Assembly (NCBI GenBank): GCA_021927905.1
Contig: BLLK01000069.1
Location: 2,604,001-2,668,000, forward strand
Reading direction: 5' to 3'
DNA length: 64,000 nucleotides
Source: Chaetoceros tenuissimus
Taxonomy: Eukaryota > Bacillariophyta > Thalassiosirophyceae > Chaetocerotales > Chaetocerotaceae
Under the pieces are notes generated by a model. It made no database searches. It worked only from the letters and a program-made list of their open reading frames with translations, and had not been told where the DNA came from. Numbering within the stretch: position 1 is the stretch's first letter; each line of letters starts with the position of its first letter. Made by a program: the position numbers and the translations under genes. Shown here piece after piece: positions 11,204 through 21,474 of this stretch.

Positions 11204-11833
11204 CTTATTTTTTCTGTTAGGTTGAGATTCTTTTTTTCAAGCAGTATTTGTTATCTTAGAGGTTTTGGATAACTTGGATATGTTGTTTGGAATGATTGAT
11301 AATGGTATTGTAAGATTTTTATAAGGTTTGGAGTTTTGGAGGGCGTTCATGCATCCAAATTGAAAATTTATCCCCTTTTGCTTTCCATCTCTTTCTCTTT
11401 TTACATGTTAATGTTGTGCCAAGACATCTATGTCGCGACTACCAGTGTAGCAAGTCGATACAGAAAAAAATGACAGCAAATGATATCATCATCGTCATCC
11501 ACTTCGTTGATTCAAAGTTGTGATAGAGAGATATCCAACATGAGGCATTCTGTTGGTTAGCATAGACAAGCAATTAGCCTGTGATTACAAGTAAAGAAGA
11601 TTCAGTGAAAAAGCGGTATAGAAGTCCATAACAAGGTAAATTGAAACATGTATAAGTATTTACTAAAAATTATGTGTGTTATTCCCCAACCAGACTATCC
11701 ATTTTGAGGAAATTTCTGAAGTTTAAACCTAAATAATTCAAGCTGTGCAAGACAATCTGCAATCATTCCTCGCATGCAGAGAGTTGTGCACTTTTCACCA
11801 AAATATTATGTACATCAAATGTTCCAATGAAGT
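11204..11833. other. Intergenic, Nup133 upstream region
   Basis: Upstream region of the Nup133-like gene and 3' flank of the bZIP-PAS gene. AT-rich, without a plausible ORF, tRNA or repeat that I can see. Confidence 0.5.
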
Positions 11834-13488
11834 CTATTCGTTGGATATAATACTTGTGCCACTATCTACATCACTAATGGCGACAGGGCGACCATCAGGT
11901 CCAGTCTTTTGTTTAACATTGCGCTGAGAAGGAACGGCATCTTTCTTGACAACACTCTGTTCAGGCTTGATTTTTCCATACATAGCATCAGCAGGTCTCT
12001 TTTTCTCTGCTTTATCTGCAGCTTCATCCTTTTCATAGTCTGTCTTCCTTTCGAGCTTTGCTTTTTCTGCAGATTGGATAGGACGAATGCTACATACGCA
12101 CTCAGGAGCTTCACCACTGAAATGTACAACACCGTTCAAAGTAACAAGAACAAAGTTTCCGTCCTTATCCTGAAGTCTAAGCTCCCACACACCGGAGCCA
12201 AGTGGTGTAGTCTCCGCATCATTACTTCTAGCAGCAAGAGCATCCATGAAAGCAGCCTTGAGAAGACGGACACTTTCTTCACAAAGTCTTTCCCAGAAAG
12301 ATTTCCCGATAAGATCTTCTGGAGTAAACTCGAGGAAGTTGCTAACAGAATGAGATACAAAACCCAATTTCCCACTAGAATCAAAGACAACAATAAGATC
12401 TGGAATGGAGCGAAGAATCTGTTCTTTTCTTCTAAGGTCGTCATTCTCCTCCTTCAACTCTTCAATGAACTGCTTCTTTCTTTTACGGCTTAGTTGCGCA
12501 GAACGTCTATTTGCAGCTCTTTTCTGTAGTTTCTTTTCTTCAGGATTCATTCTTGAATTAGGTCTAGACCTTCCTTCGAAAGAATCATCATCGCTTTTAA
12601 TGCCTAGCGACTGGTTCCCTTGGACTCTTCCATGTGGTAAGTAAGATGGCGGCTTCATAGAGGCATTGTCATTGACCATTGAGTTTACGTGAGAACCATT
12701 ATTTGACAACATGAAGTTACCTGTTGGGTTGGGTCAAGAGTTAGTTGAAGTTGAAGTAGGAATTTGTAAAAGATCAAAAGAAGGAATGACTCAGACAAGC
12801 CGAACACAAGAAGGAACTGACAGATGGTGAGGAAACCATACATTTTGGTTTTCAGAAAATGAGATTTCTGAACATGATGTTTTTCCTGCTATTTTCGTAT
12901 GATTTTAGGCCATTTTGGCAGATTTGTCATCGATGAAGAGAGGACGGCAGCTGCTCAAATCCAAATCAGCAGCTGTCATCTCTTCTGAGCAGATGGTCTC
13001 TGTCAAACTTCAGTTGCAATCCAGCTGTCGATTGAATAGTACTTACCACCATGTTGGTTTTGCTGCTGCTGTGAAGCTTGTACGAGTACGTTGACTGAAT
13101 TAGGATCCATTCCATTGAATCCTGAAAACATCCCAGGATTATTGTGAAAAGCTTGCTGCATAGATGGGTGTTGTTGCATTTGGTTCATATACATTTGTGG
13201 ATCATTTTGCATTCCTGCAGATCCAAAGATATTTGCTAGCTGCTGCTGCTGCTGGCCATTTCCCATATTCTTTAGCATACTCTGAAGCTGATGAGGAAGG
13301 AAGTTCATGGATGCATGTTGCATGTTTCCATTTCCTCCGTTTCCATTGTAGTTCATGTTCTGCCCTACAGAAGGCATTTGAGAATGTTTTTGCTCAGGTT
13401 CCTTCCCATTGTTCGCTGTTTCGTCGTTAGACCTGCTTGCATTGTTGCAAAGTATAGCCAACGCTTCAAGCCCTTGGTTTCCTTTCAT
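11834..13488 (-). CDS. bZIP-PAS transcription factor
   Basis: Exons 13488-13047 and 12720-11834 give 442 aa. The 326-nt intron has GTAAGT and CAACAG ends and restores a Gly codon (QHGG|NFML). The first exon is Asn/Gln/Met-rich (QQQQQ, QNQHGG), as in activation domains. The second has a basic region KRAANRRSAQLSRKRKKQF with a short leucine zipper, then a PAS domain (~residues 250-365: LRSIPDLIVVFDSSGKLGFV, FLEFTPEDLIGKSFWERL, VWELRLQDKDGNFVLV). The flavin-binding Cys motif of LOV domains (NCRFLQ) is absent, so this is not an aureochrome. bZIP-PAS factors are a stramenopile class. The tail is Lys/Glu-rich. A TGACGT site lies 148 bp upstream of the start. Confidence 0.92.
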
Positions 13489-13635
13489 ATTTATGTGTGT
13501 TCAATAAGTTTTTTGATAAGCTGGGTGTGATTTTGATTGATGGTTCGATTTGTGATGATATGATGATTTGTGTTTACTCATCATCTCATCATCTCGACCG
13601 CATTACCTCCACCAAACAGTTTCGTCAGATGGTGA

Positions 13636-13641
13636 TGACGT
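13636..13641 (+). promoter_or_regulatory. TGACGT CRE/CCRE1-like element
   Basis: TGACGT (context GATGACGTGTG) 148 bp upstream of the bZIP-PAS start codon. In diatoms this core is the CO2/cAMP-response element bound by bZIP proteins. Regulation of this gene by it is inference; the 6-mer can occur by chance. Confidence 0.35.
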
Positions 13642-13880
13642 GTGATCTAAATGGCCTATCCGTTTTAATTTTTTTCCTGCATGAAAGAAAACAGACATTG
13701 GGCAACAGCTGTTGTCAGAAAGTCATGACGAAATACCATATGTTGGGTGTTCATGATGTAACGAGTTTCACCTTTTTTTCTTCTGGAACAGCTGCTGTCA
13801 AGCACTGTCAGAAATTTTAAATTACAATTTGTGGTGGAGATTGATTGGCTTCCTTCTTTCTGGTGGTTCACAACAATGGT

Positions 13881-13972
13881 AAAGTACTACGAAGTTGTAC
13901 ACATTATGGCAAGAGAAAAATTACATTTTCAAATTACAGAGAATTCGAGCTCTCAAAAACTTGTAGTACTTA
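13881..13972. repeat. Small inverted repeat, 92 bp
   Basis: AAAGTACTACGAAGTT at the left and, inverted, AAGTACTACAAGTT at the right enclose about 60 bp. The arms match with about one mismatch. It could be a tiny MITE remnant or a chance foldback; no clear target-site duplication. Confidence 0.4.
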
Positions 13973-14109
13973 ATATGGTAGATCCTAACAAGGAGTGTGG
14001 AAATACTTACTGAAATCCCAAAATAAATGTTTTTTAATTTAATCAAGATTTCTCGTATGCTGCATGATTTTACCATATTTCTACTAAGTTTAGAAGTTAG
14101 CATGGATTC

Positions 14110-17100
14110 TTAGTTTGACATAATTTTGGACCATTGAGCAGCATAAATGCTATTATCAGCTCCCTTTGCCATCAGCTCGGAGTGCGTGCCACTCTCGATG
14201 ATGGATCCATCTTTCATCACAATTATTCTGGATGCGTATCTTCCAACAGACCATCGTTTTGAAGTGATAATCGTTGCCACCCCTGAGTTTTTGAGTGACT
14301 TGAGTAGTTTTGCTTCTGTGATCTCGTCCAAGTGTGTTGTGACATCATCCAAAAGCAATATAGATCCTACAAGAGACTTGGAAAGTGTACTCGGCGAAGC
14401 CATAGGGTTGTCATTGCTCATTACTATCTGAGCAAAAAGTTTCGTCAAAAGAACTTTCGACCATTCACTAGAAGACAAAAGAGTCAACTTGGGATCTAAC
14501 GACAAGTCCTCCTCATTACATGTTATTCTTGTCTCAAGCTTCTCTGGTAACTTTGCAATCATGTTTGTCATACCTATGAATTGATTAGCAATTTGTAAGG
14601 CACTTTCGACAGCACTATTACTTGTGCTAGAAGGAGTTCCTGGCCTCAAAATATCTTTCAGCATTTGCCCCGAGTGCAGTTCAGACATGCAATCTAACGT
14701 TTTTGCATCATTCAAGAATATTCCTACTTTCCCTCTTAGTTGCGTCTGATTCCAGTTTTGGACATCAACACCACCAATGCTGACTTTGCCTCTTGCAATA
14801 TTGGTTGTTTTGCCAATCTGTGGTGGAGATACTACCACTTCCGCAATAGTTGTGAGCAACTTTGTCTTCCCACTACACTCTTCACCCAAAACTACAACGA
14901 CTTCTCCAGCTTTACAGTTGAAATTTATCCCACGACATGCCCAAGCTCTTTTCCCAGAATGTGCAGCCCAAAGATCTGAAATTTCAATACCTTTTGTCAA
15001 AGACGACGGAGACGAGTTAGGATTCCCTTGCCTACTTGTAGTCTCTATTTCTCTCATCGTGTTTGCAACATCGTAGAGAAATGACCCCAACTGTGCACTT
15101 GATGAGATGTTGCTACTGCAGATTGCATTTTTCACTGCATTTTGAAGCAATTTCATAGTCCACATCATCACAATTGCAACCCCAATAGTTTCTGTACCAA
15201 CACCTTGTCCATTCATGGAAGTAACAAGTGCATGTACTGCTACCGGAGCTCCACAAATAATAGTAGAAACAATGGTATATGCTAAAAGCCTAAAAAATAA
15301 TATGGTATTTGCAGTCTCAAGTGAGGGGTCTTTCTTCTTCGTAGAAACTAACATAGACTGAATCTGAGAAATCATTTTCTTGACGGAGTCTCCTTGAATT
15401 TGAAGACCTAATCTACTTGCGCTTGAGCCTCCAAGATTGGAGACAATTTGGAGAAGATCGCCAACATTTTTATTCACAAAATTATCAGCCTTTGTAGTTC
15501 CTATTTTTCGCACACGTTCAAACACGGGCATTTGTGATAGAAAAACCAGAGCGAACATCACAGAAGCTGAAGATACTATGGACATAGGATTTGATTGAAG
15601 CACCCCTACTTCTTCATGCAGCAGCGATAACGTCACTGATCCAAGTTGAGAAATTATCTTCTTGGATTTCTCTCCAATAATACCCCACTCAAATGGCATC
15701 TCGCGTAGTTCACTCATTGTTGCAAATTGAAGCACAGCAGTAACTATACCGATGAAAATTGGTTTAACAACAGCAACACTGCCGAGGAATATTACCATTA
15801 CAGCAACGGACACGAAGGTCCTCAGACGCGCAATTTCTACAATTGTAGCGCATTGCTTTGCGGCAGCATCAGCAGATATTTTCTGTAATGATTGATCACA
15901 AGGAATGCCCGTAATCGAACGCAAAAATAATTGGCTGTATAGCACGATGCTCTCAACTCGGATTGAAAGTGCCTGAGATATTTCCTGAATCTTTGGCTGT
16001 ATAAAAATATGACCATTACAATTCGCCAAGAAAAAAGAGACAATTGCATACGGAGCCCACGACCCAAAGAAAGAGGAATCACTTATCCCAAAGGTGCTGG
16101 ATATTTGACGTAAAGTCATGGAAAAATCATCCATGCTTTGAGGCATTCTCCATTGCTGCATATTAAAGGAGGTACCGTACAAGCGAAACATTTCAGTGAC
16201 TGTCAAATAAAGAAATCCTACTGCCATGAGATCAAATACAGCTTTGCTTTTACCAAGACGTCGCAATTGACGAATGTCAGCGTTCGTAACCAAACTTGTT
16301 GTAGCTTTCTTCGCAACAGAAGAGGATGTCTCATATCTCTCAAGTAATTCATTCACCGAATTTCCACTGGAACTAGACCCCGTAGTCGACCGTCTAATTT
16401 CACGACGAGTTTGAACTACTTTCTTTTGAGGATTTACTTCCCAGTCATCATCGTCATCCCATCCTGATAAGTCAAAATCACTTTTAATCCTCTTCCCAAA
16501 AGATGGTAGCTTCGGCAATTGAAATAGTCCACCAAATTTCTGCATAATTGAGAGAGGTTCATCTTCAAAGTCAAAAGTTGCAGGGGTCTGAGCTCGAGGA
16601 GATCTGGTCTCACTTTGAATGAAGATAGTCGTAGGGTCAACAAGATCGTCATCCACATCTTCAATATCACTACTATCATCTTCATCTAAGTTTGAGCTGG
16701 TTGGATACGCTAACACAGCGAATGGATTTTCTTCGATCTGATTGTCATCATTAACTTGGGTTTCATCTGAACATTCTTCAAGTGAAACTTTCTGTGGATC
16801 ACTATGATCCCAATCCTGAATATCTTGTTGACCTTCTTCACAATTTACATCTTGTCCATGTTCATCAGTCTGAATCTCAGGTGCTGTACCATACAACACT
16901 TGATGCAATGGGCTATCTTCAAAACTACTTTCACCCTCATGTTCATCACCACTACTCCTAGATGTACCTAAAATAGCCCTTCTGCGATTTTCTGTCACAG
17001 TTCGTCTTCGATCATCTTCCCATTGATCTCTAGCTTCAGAAGCAGATGTTGGTGCCCCTCCAAAGATATTACTCATTCTCCCACGAACTTGATCTTTGAT

Positions 17101-18354
17101 ATTTTCCTTGATACCAGTCACACTATCCAGACTTGTAAAGACCGTTTTTCGCATAACATTTGAAACACCTCCCGCAATCGAATCGGACGAAGATGACACA
17201 GTTTTTAAAACACTTTGCGCCCGTTGTGCAATCATACCATCAACATCTGACAGAGCATCAAGTGATTGTCCTACTTTTTGAAATATTGATTGACCAAATC
17301 CCATCCCTCTACGCTGAGGAGTTTGTGGTCTATGAGGAATCAATGCTCCTGGACCAATATTTTGATTGGGATATTGATGAGGTGGCATTGGCCTATAACC
17401 CTGTGATTGAGGTTGCAGCATATTTCTATCTTGTTGTGAGAATCCATCTTGTGAATTTGGATACCTTTGTTGCTGCATTTGTTGTGGAGGCGGTGGTTGC
17501 ATCTGGTTTGGCCGATGTAAATTTTGTTGAGACTGCTGATTTCTTTGATGATAATCATAATTCCTAGGTGCAATTGAATTAGGTGGTCTTTGATGTGGTA
17601 AAGGACGTTGTGGATATGTTCTTGGATATCCAGTTGGTTGTCTATTTTCGACAAGTGGGGCTAATGTTTCTTCTTCTGATCCCTGCAATGTCTCTCTTGT
17701 TTTTTCTGGTTCAGCTCTAAACTGCATATCCTTTGGTACAATCCATTCCTGGTCTTCTTTACCATCAAGTCTATTACTGTCTACCTCTTTATTGGACATT
17801 TCGAACGAGTCATTTTCGATCACATCATTTACATCCAATTGTTGATTTATAGGCGGTGGAGGTGTAGCAATTTTTCCCATTTCGTTTTGTGCATTGCCAT
17901 GAATATTTTTTCTTTCAATATTTTCAATAAAAGATTTCAAACTTTGCTTGGAATCAGATTCATCTTTTTCTTGTGTAATGGGTGGAGGTGGTCTACTTGA
18001 AATTTTGTGCCTAGAAGATTTACTTTTTTCCATGTCAAAATTTTTTATAAAGTCTTCTGCTTCTTTTCTCGACATTATTTGTTCCGAATATTCTTCTTTT
18101 TCTTCGACTTTCTCTTTGACGACTTGATTCGGCGGTGGTGGAGGTGGCTTTGCATTTACATCTCCTGCAGTTTTCTTCATAGGATTATCATGGATGGATG
18201 GAGGGCGAGGCCTTTGATGAGTTTGTCCATTTCCAAACTGAGGTACGCCAGGTGGAGGAGGTGGTGGTATATTTGCTGCAACATATGAGCTCTTGCTGAT
18301 CCATATACCAAGTAAAATTAAGCGCGATAAAAATGTATCATTGAAAGAAACCAT
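14110..18354 (-). CDS. Pro-rich long protein with TM domain and degenerate ABC ATPase
   Basis: Single ORF of 1414 aa. A hydrophobic N-terminus (~8-27) is followed by several polyproline runs (IPPPPPPG, PPPPPPN, RPPPPI, TPPPPI) and a Gln/Pro-rich, acidic, low-complexity region to ~residue 650. About six hydrophobic helices lie between ~700 and ~1080. The C-terminal ~260 residues are an ABC nucleotide-binding domain: Walker A GEECSGKT (~1155), Walker B ILLLDD (~1333) and a final IIVMKDGSIIESGTHSELM typical of exporters. Key ATPase elements differ: the signature reads LLSSSEWSK rather than LSGGQ, the catalytic Glu after Walker B is Asp, and the switch His reads as Ser/Lys in IITSKRWS. It looks like an exporter half-transporter fold with a weak or lost ATPase. 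Function unknown. Confidence 0.82.
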   Translation of the reverse strand: MVSFNDTFLSRLILLGIWISKSSYVAANIPPPPPPGVPQFGNGQTHQRPRPPSIHDNPMKKTAGDVNAKPPPPPPNQVVKEKVEEKEEYSEQIMSRKEAEDFIKNFDMEKSKSSRHKISSRPPPPITQEKDESDSKQSLKSFIENIERKNIHGNAQNEMGKIATPPPPINQQLDVNDVIENDSFEMSNKEVDSNRLDGKEDQEWIVPKDMQFRAEPEKTRETLQGSEEETLAPLVENRQPTGYPRTYPQRPLPHQRPPNSIAPRNYDYHQRNQQSQQNLHRPNQMQPPPPQQMQQQRYPNSQDGFSQQDRNMLQPQSQGYRPMPPHQYPNQNIGPGALIPHRPQTPQRRGMGFGQSIFQKVGQSLDALSDVDGMIAQRAQSVLKTVSSSSDSIAGGVSNVMRKTVFTSLDSVTGIKENIKDQVRGRMSNIFGGAPTSASEARDQWEDDRRRTVTENRRRAILGTSRSSGDEHEGESSFEDSPLHQVLYGTAPEIQTDEHGQDVNCEEGQQDIQDWDHSDPQKVSLEECSDETQVNDDNQIEENPFAVLAYPTSSNLDEDDSSDIEDVDDDLVDPTTIFIQSETRSPRAQTPATFDFEDEPLSIMQKFGGLFQLPKLPSFGKRIKSDFDLSGWDDDDDWEVNPQKKVVQTRREIRRSTTGSSSSGNSVNELLERYETSSSVAKKATTSLVTNADIRQLRRLGKSKAVFDLMAVGFLYLTVTEMFRLYGTSFNMQQWRMPQSMDDFSMTLRQISSTFGISDSSFFGSWAPYAIVSFFLANCNGHIFIQPKIQEISQALSIRVESIVLYSQLFLRSITGIPCDQSLQKISADAAAKQCATIVEIARLRTFVSVAVMVIFLGSVAVVKPIFIGIVTAVLQFATMSELREMPFEWGIIGEKSKKIISQLGSVTLSLLHEEVGVLQSNPMSIVSSASVMFALVFLSQMPVFERVRKIGTTKADNFVNKNVGDLLQIVSNLGGSSASRLGLQIQGDSVKKMISQIQSMLVSTKKKDPSLETANTILFFRLLAYTIVSTIICGAPVAVHALVTSMNGQGVGTETIGVAIVMMWTMKLLQNAVKNAICSSNISSSAQLGSFLYDVANTMREIETTSRQGNPNSSPSSLTKGIEISDLWAAHSGKRAWACRGINFNCKAGEVVVVLGEECSGKTKLLTTIAEVVVSPPQIGKTTNIARGKVSIGGVDVQNWNQTQLRGKVGIFLNDAKTLDCMSELHSGQMLKDILRPGTPSSTSNSAVESALQIANQFIGMTNMIAKLPEKLETRITCNEEDLSLDPKLTLLSSSEWSKVLLTKLFAQIVMSNDNPMASPSTLSKSLVGSILLLDDVTTHLDEITEAKLLKSLKNSGVATIITSKRWSVGRYASRIIVMKDGSIIESGTHSELMAKGADNSIYAAQWSKIMSN

Positions 18355-18786
18355 GACAGCTCAAATGATTGGGACGAAAACGAATGCTTTTTGAACGATA
18401 TTGAACTTCCTTCTTCTCAAGCCCCAGAGTTGTACTTTGACAAGAAAGGTAGATTGATCAAACTTATCCTTCTTTGACAAGATAAGCTGATTAAAGTTCG
18501 ACGTACTCGTAGTAGTAGACAGTGATCAAAATGAATTCAATTGAACCATTTTTGTTTTTATGCGGCTCTCACACGTGGAGGAGGATCATCTTCTTCTACT
18601 TAGCTATGTAACGGGCTAATTGTCAAACCACGACTAAAAATGAAAATGGCCACTTTTGTCCTTCCTCCAACGACCATCATCTTCATTCTTCATCCTTCAT
18701 GATGGTATTACTACAACAATATTACACATTAGATGATTGCATAATCAAGTTATTATAAAATCATAGCGCACATACCCCAACCAAAG
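18355..18786. other. Divergent intergenic region
   Basis: 432 bp between the ABC-like gene (-) and the OB-fold/methyltransferase gene (+), presumably carrying both promoters. I see no ORF or clear element. Confidence 0.5.
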
Positions 18787-21406
18787 ATGAGGCAGACATT
18801 TTGGGGGTTTACATTCCTACTTGTGCACGGATTCTTTCCAGAGAACAAAGCGTTATCGCCTTTTACCAGTATCGATTCAAGGAGGACTTATCGGAATTCA
18901 TACGTTTCTATTTTTGCAAGCAAAGAAAATGATGTACAAGTATTAAACTTGCAGGATGTGACTCAGTTCATGCATCAGTCCATCATGTCCCAGCAAGAAA
19001 GTGGAACTTCAACCATGATACAGACAACTGGATATATAACACATAAACGTTCATTTGGATCTGCTTTGGCCTTCATTGATATCATCGACACCAACCATGA
19101 TATCCACAATGATAAAGATACACCACAACCATTACAAGCATTACTGAAACGGCAGGAATATAATTATGACTTGATGAATAATGCCGTGGATGATACAGTA
19201 CATTTTAAATCAATGATTAAAGCACTCCATCCAGGAACAAAGGTGAGCCTCCTAGGTGAGCCCTCGACAACAAAAAACCCGGGAGAGGTTGTACTCTTGG
19301 TAAAGTATTTGAAAATTATAGGTTGTAGCCGGAATCCAGAACATATACGTGGACTTATTCAACGTATTCAATGTGATGAGGAAGATACACAAAGAGTATT
19401 GAGTATAAAGGATATGGATGATGATGTATTTGGACCTGACATATCACTTGCAGAATTGCAAAAAGTTTTAAAGGGTGAATCCACCATTGAAGATCTACTC
19501 GAATTGAAACAAGATTCAAAATCTTCAATACAGGGTCAAAAGGGTAGAATGACACAACATGCTCATAGTAGTGTGAAGATACCATATCCCAAGATTGCAA
19601 AACTTATTTCTGATAGACTCCCTGACGATGATGATTATCCATCAATTATTCTGAATTCAAAGGGTGGTGTCAAAGGACAATCTTCAAATGGAAAGCAGCC
19701 ATATACAGTCTTGCCTAAGGTTCCGTCTGACGTTCGACATGTTCCTTCAATCATTGTAAACCAAAAAACAAAGAATATTGGATCTAGTTTTACACATGTC
19801 AGTACAATTTCTGACGCATTGGATTTGGGAGATCAAAAGCCAATACCAATGTCAATTTCGGGATGGGTTCAAAATCGCAGAAGATTTCAAGGTGAAAATA
19901 ATTCTATTGCAATTCTAGAAATTGTGGATGAGCTAGTAGAGGATGACATTGAACAACCAAGATTGAAATGCATTCTACACCCGGATTCCTTTTCAAGACT
20001 ATTCAATGAAAATGATGTCGCTGCTAGTGATGCTTATGGTCACCTTGCTGCCAAAGGAAGTAAAATTACACTCCAAGGTCACATACTTCTTGAGAATTCT
20101 GATGCTAGTAAAATGGATGATCGTCCTATCCTTTGGGTGACAGATGCAAAACTCGATAGGATTACTTGGGCGCCTCAAACAGTAAAATACATGCTTGACC
20201 TTATTGCAAATAGCAAAGAGACAGGCTCATTTTCTTTTGCCATTGAAGAGGTATCAAATGCTTTGAATATTGGGCATAAAGAAGCCATAGAATTGATTGA
20301 GCAATGCAAAGATGATGGGGATTTAAGTGGCAGCACAGAAAGACAATGGAAAGCATCTGAATTATCAGCGAATTTACAATTGGATGGGTCAAGGTTAGGT
20401 GTCCTATCTGAAGATATGGTGACAGTTTTGGAAGATTACCAAGATTTGAAATTGAAATACCCTCTTGAAGAGGTGACTGAAGCCATAACTGCAGGTGACA
20501 ATAGAGGAATCGAATTAGCACCTATACCCATCATTAGACGTACAAGGATTGCGTCTGACGATAAAGACAAGGGTACATTACGATCAAGCACAGAAGGTTC
20601 AAGGGTAAGTCAGTGACTTTGGATCGAACTGTATTCCTTCATACTCCCTCAATCCCTACTTTTGATAGTGGAGGCGAAAAAAACGTCCCCAGCTTGAATT
20701 TATGGCAAATACTCTCAAGGATGTGGTAGAGGCTCATCCTAGTTTTGGATTGCGTCCTTTGAATATCCTCGATGTCGGTGGCGGGAAAGGTTCCCTAAGT
20801 AATTATATATCGACTGTATTTGGGGATAGTGTGAAAGTTCATGTGATTGATATAGACGGACGATCCATTAGAAACGGTCTGAAAGATGCTGAGAGAAAGG
20901 GTATTGGAAATGTCAAATATGGTGTAGGGGATGCATCAGATAGCAATAATATTGAGAATCTACTCAATGGCAAGGAAGAGCAGTTTGATATTATTGTTGC
21001 TCTGCATGCCTGTGGAGCTTTGACAGACATTGCACTCGGACAAGCAGTAACAAATGCGGCTGGGTTTGTCATAACTCCATGTTGCTTCCGTTCAAACGAC
21101 TTTTTAAATGTATCACTGAAAAAGTCTGATCGCGATGACATTCAGATCTATCGACCTCACGAATGGTTAAACATTGAAGAAGAAAAGTTGTTCTCACTTA
21201 CAAGCGCAGCAGAGCTCCAAGGCGATGTGAAAAATTCTGGTGATGCAATTCATACTCTTTGTTCGCTTCGAGCAGAAGCAGTACAACGTCATTTACAAGG
21301 CACTTTGCATGATTCTACCCTAGATATTTCACTGAAGACATTTCCAATTAGTTTCTCGACGCGAAATTATTGTATAGTTGGTACCATGAAAAAGATAAAT
21401 ACATGA
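18787..21406 (+). CDS. OB-fold/SAM methyltransferase fusion protein
   Basis: Exons 18787-20604 and 20669-21406 give 851 aa. The 64-nt intron is GTAAGT...ATAG, phase 0 (SR|WRRKKRP). The N-terminus is hydrophobic (FWGFTFLLVHGFF), with a downstream FAS, and may be an organelle presequence. Two regions resemble OB folds of the tRNA-synthetase type: TTGYITHKRSFGSALAFIDI (~80) and ISGWVQNRRRFQGENNSIA (~355). The second exon is a Rossmann methyltransferase: ILDVGGGKGSLSNYI (motif I), VHVIDIDGRS, FDIIVALHACGALTDIAL and ITPCCF. The HxCGxLTD...PCC pair is that of the Methyltransf_32 group (TRM13, METTL25, GSTCD relatives), several of which act on RNA. OB folds plus this catalytic core suggest an RNA methyltransferase; the substrate is unknown. 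Confidence 0.85.
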
Positions 21407-21474
21407 AGACTTATATTCAAACTTCAACATGATTTACTATATCTTATTTCCCCATGATTTCTACGAGTTAAGCC

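Larger units (their letters stand above)
13489..14109. other. Intergenic, bZIP-PAS promoter region
   Basis: Upstream region of the bZIP-PAS gene and 3' flank of the ABC-like gene. It holds one TGACGT element, two repeats of ACAGCTG-TGTCA character (near 13696 and 13790) and a small inverted repeat at 13881-13972. No gene seen. Confidence 0.5.

Noticed and set aside
11834-13488. Aureochrome blue-light receptor
   Set aside because: bZIP plus PAS is present, but the LOV flavin motif (NCRFLQ-type) is missing, so it is a bZIP-PAS factor, not an aureochrome.
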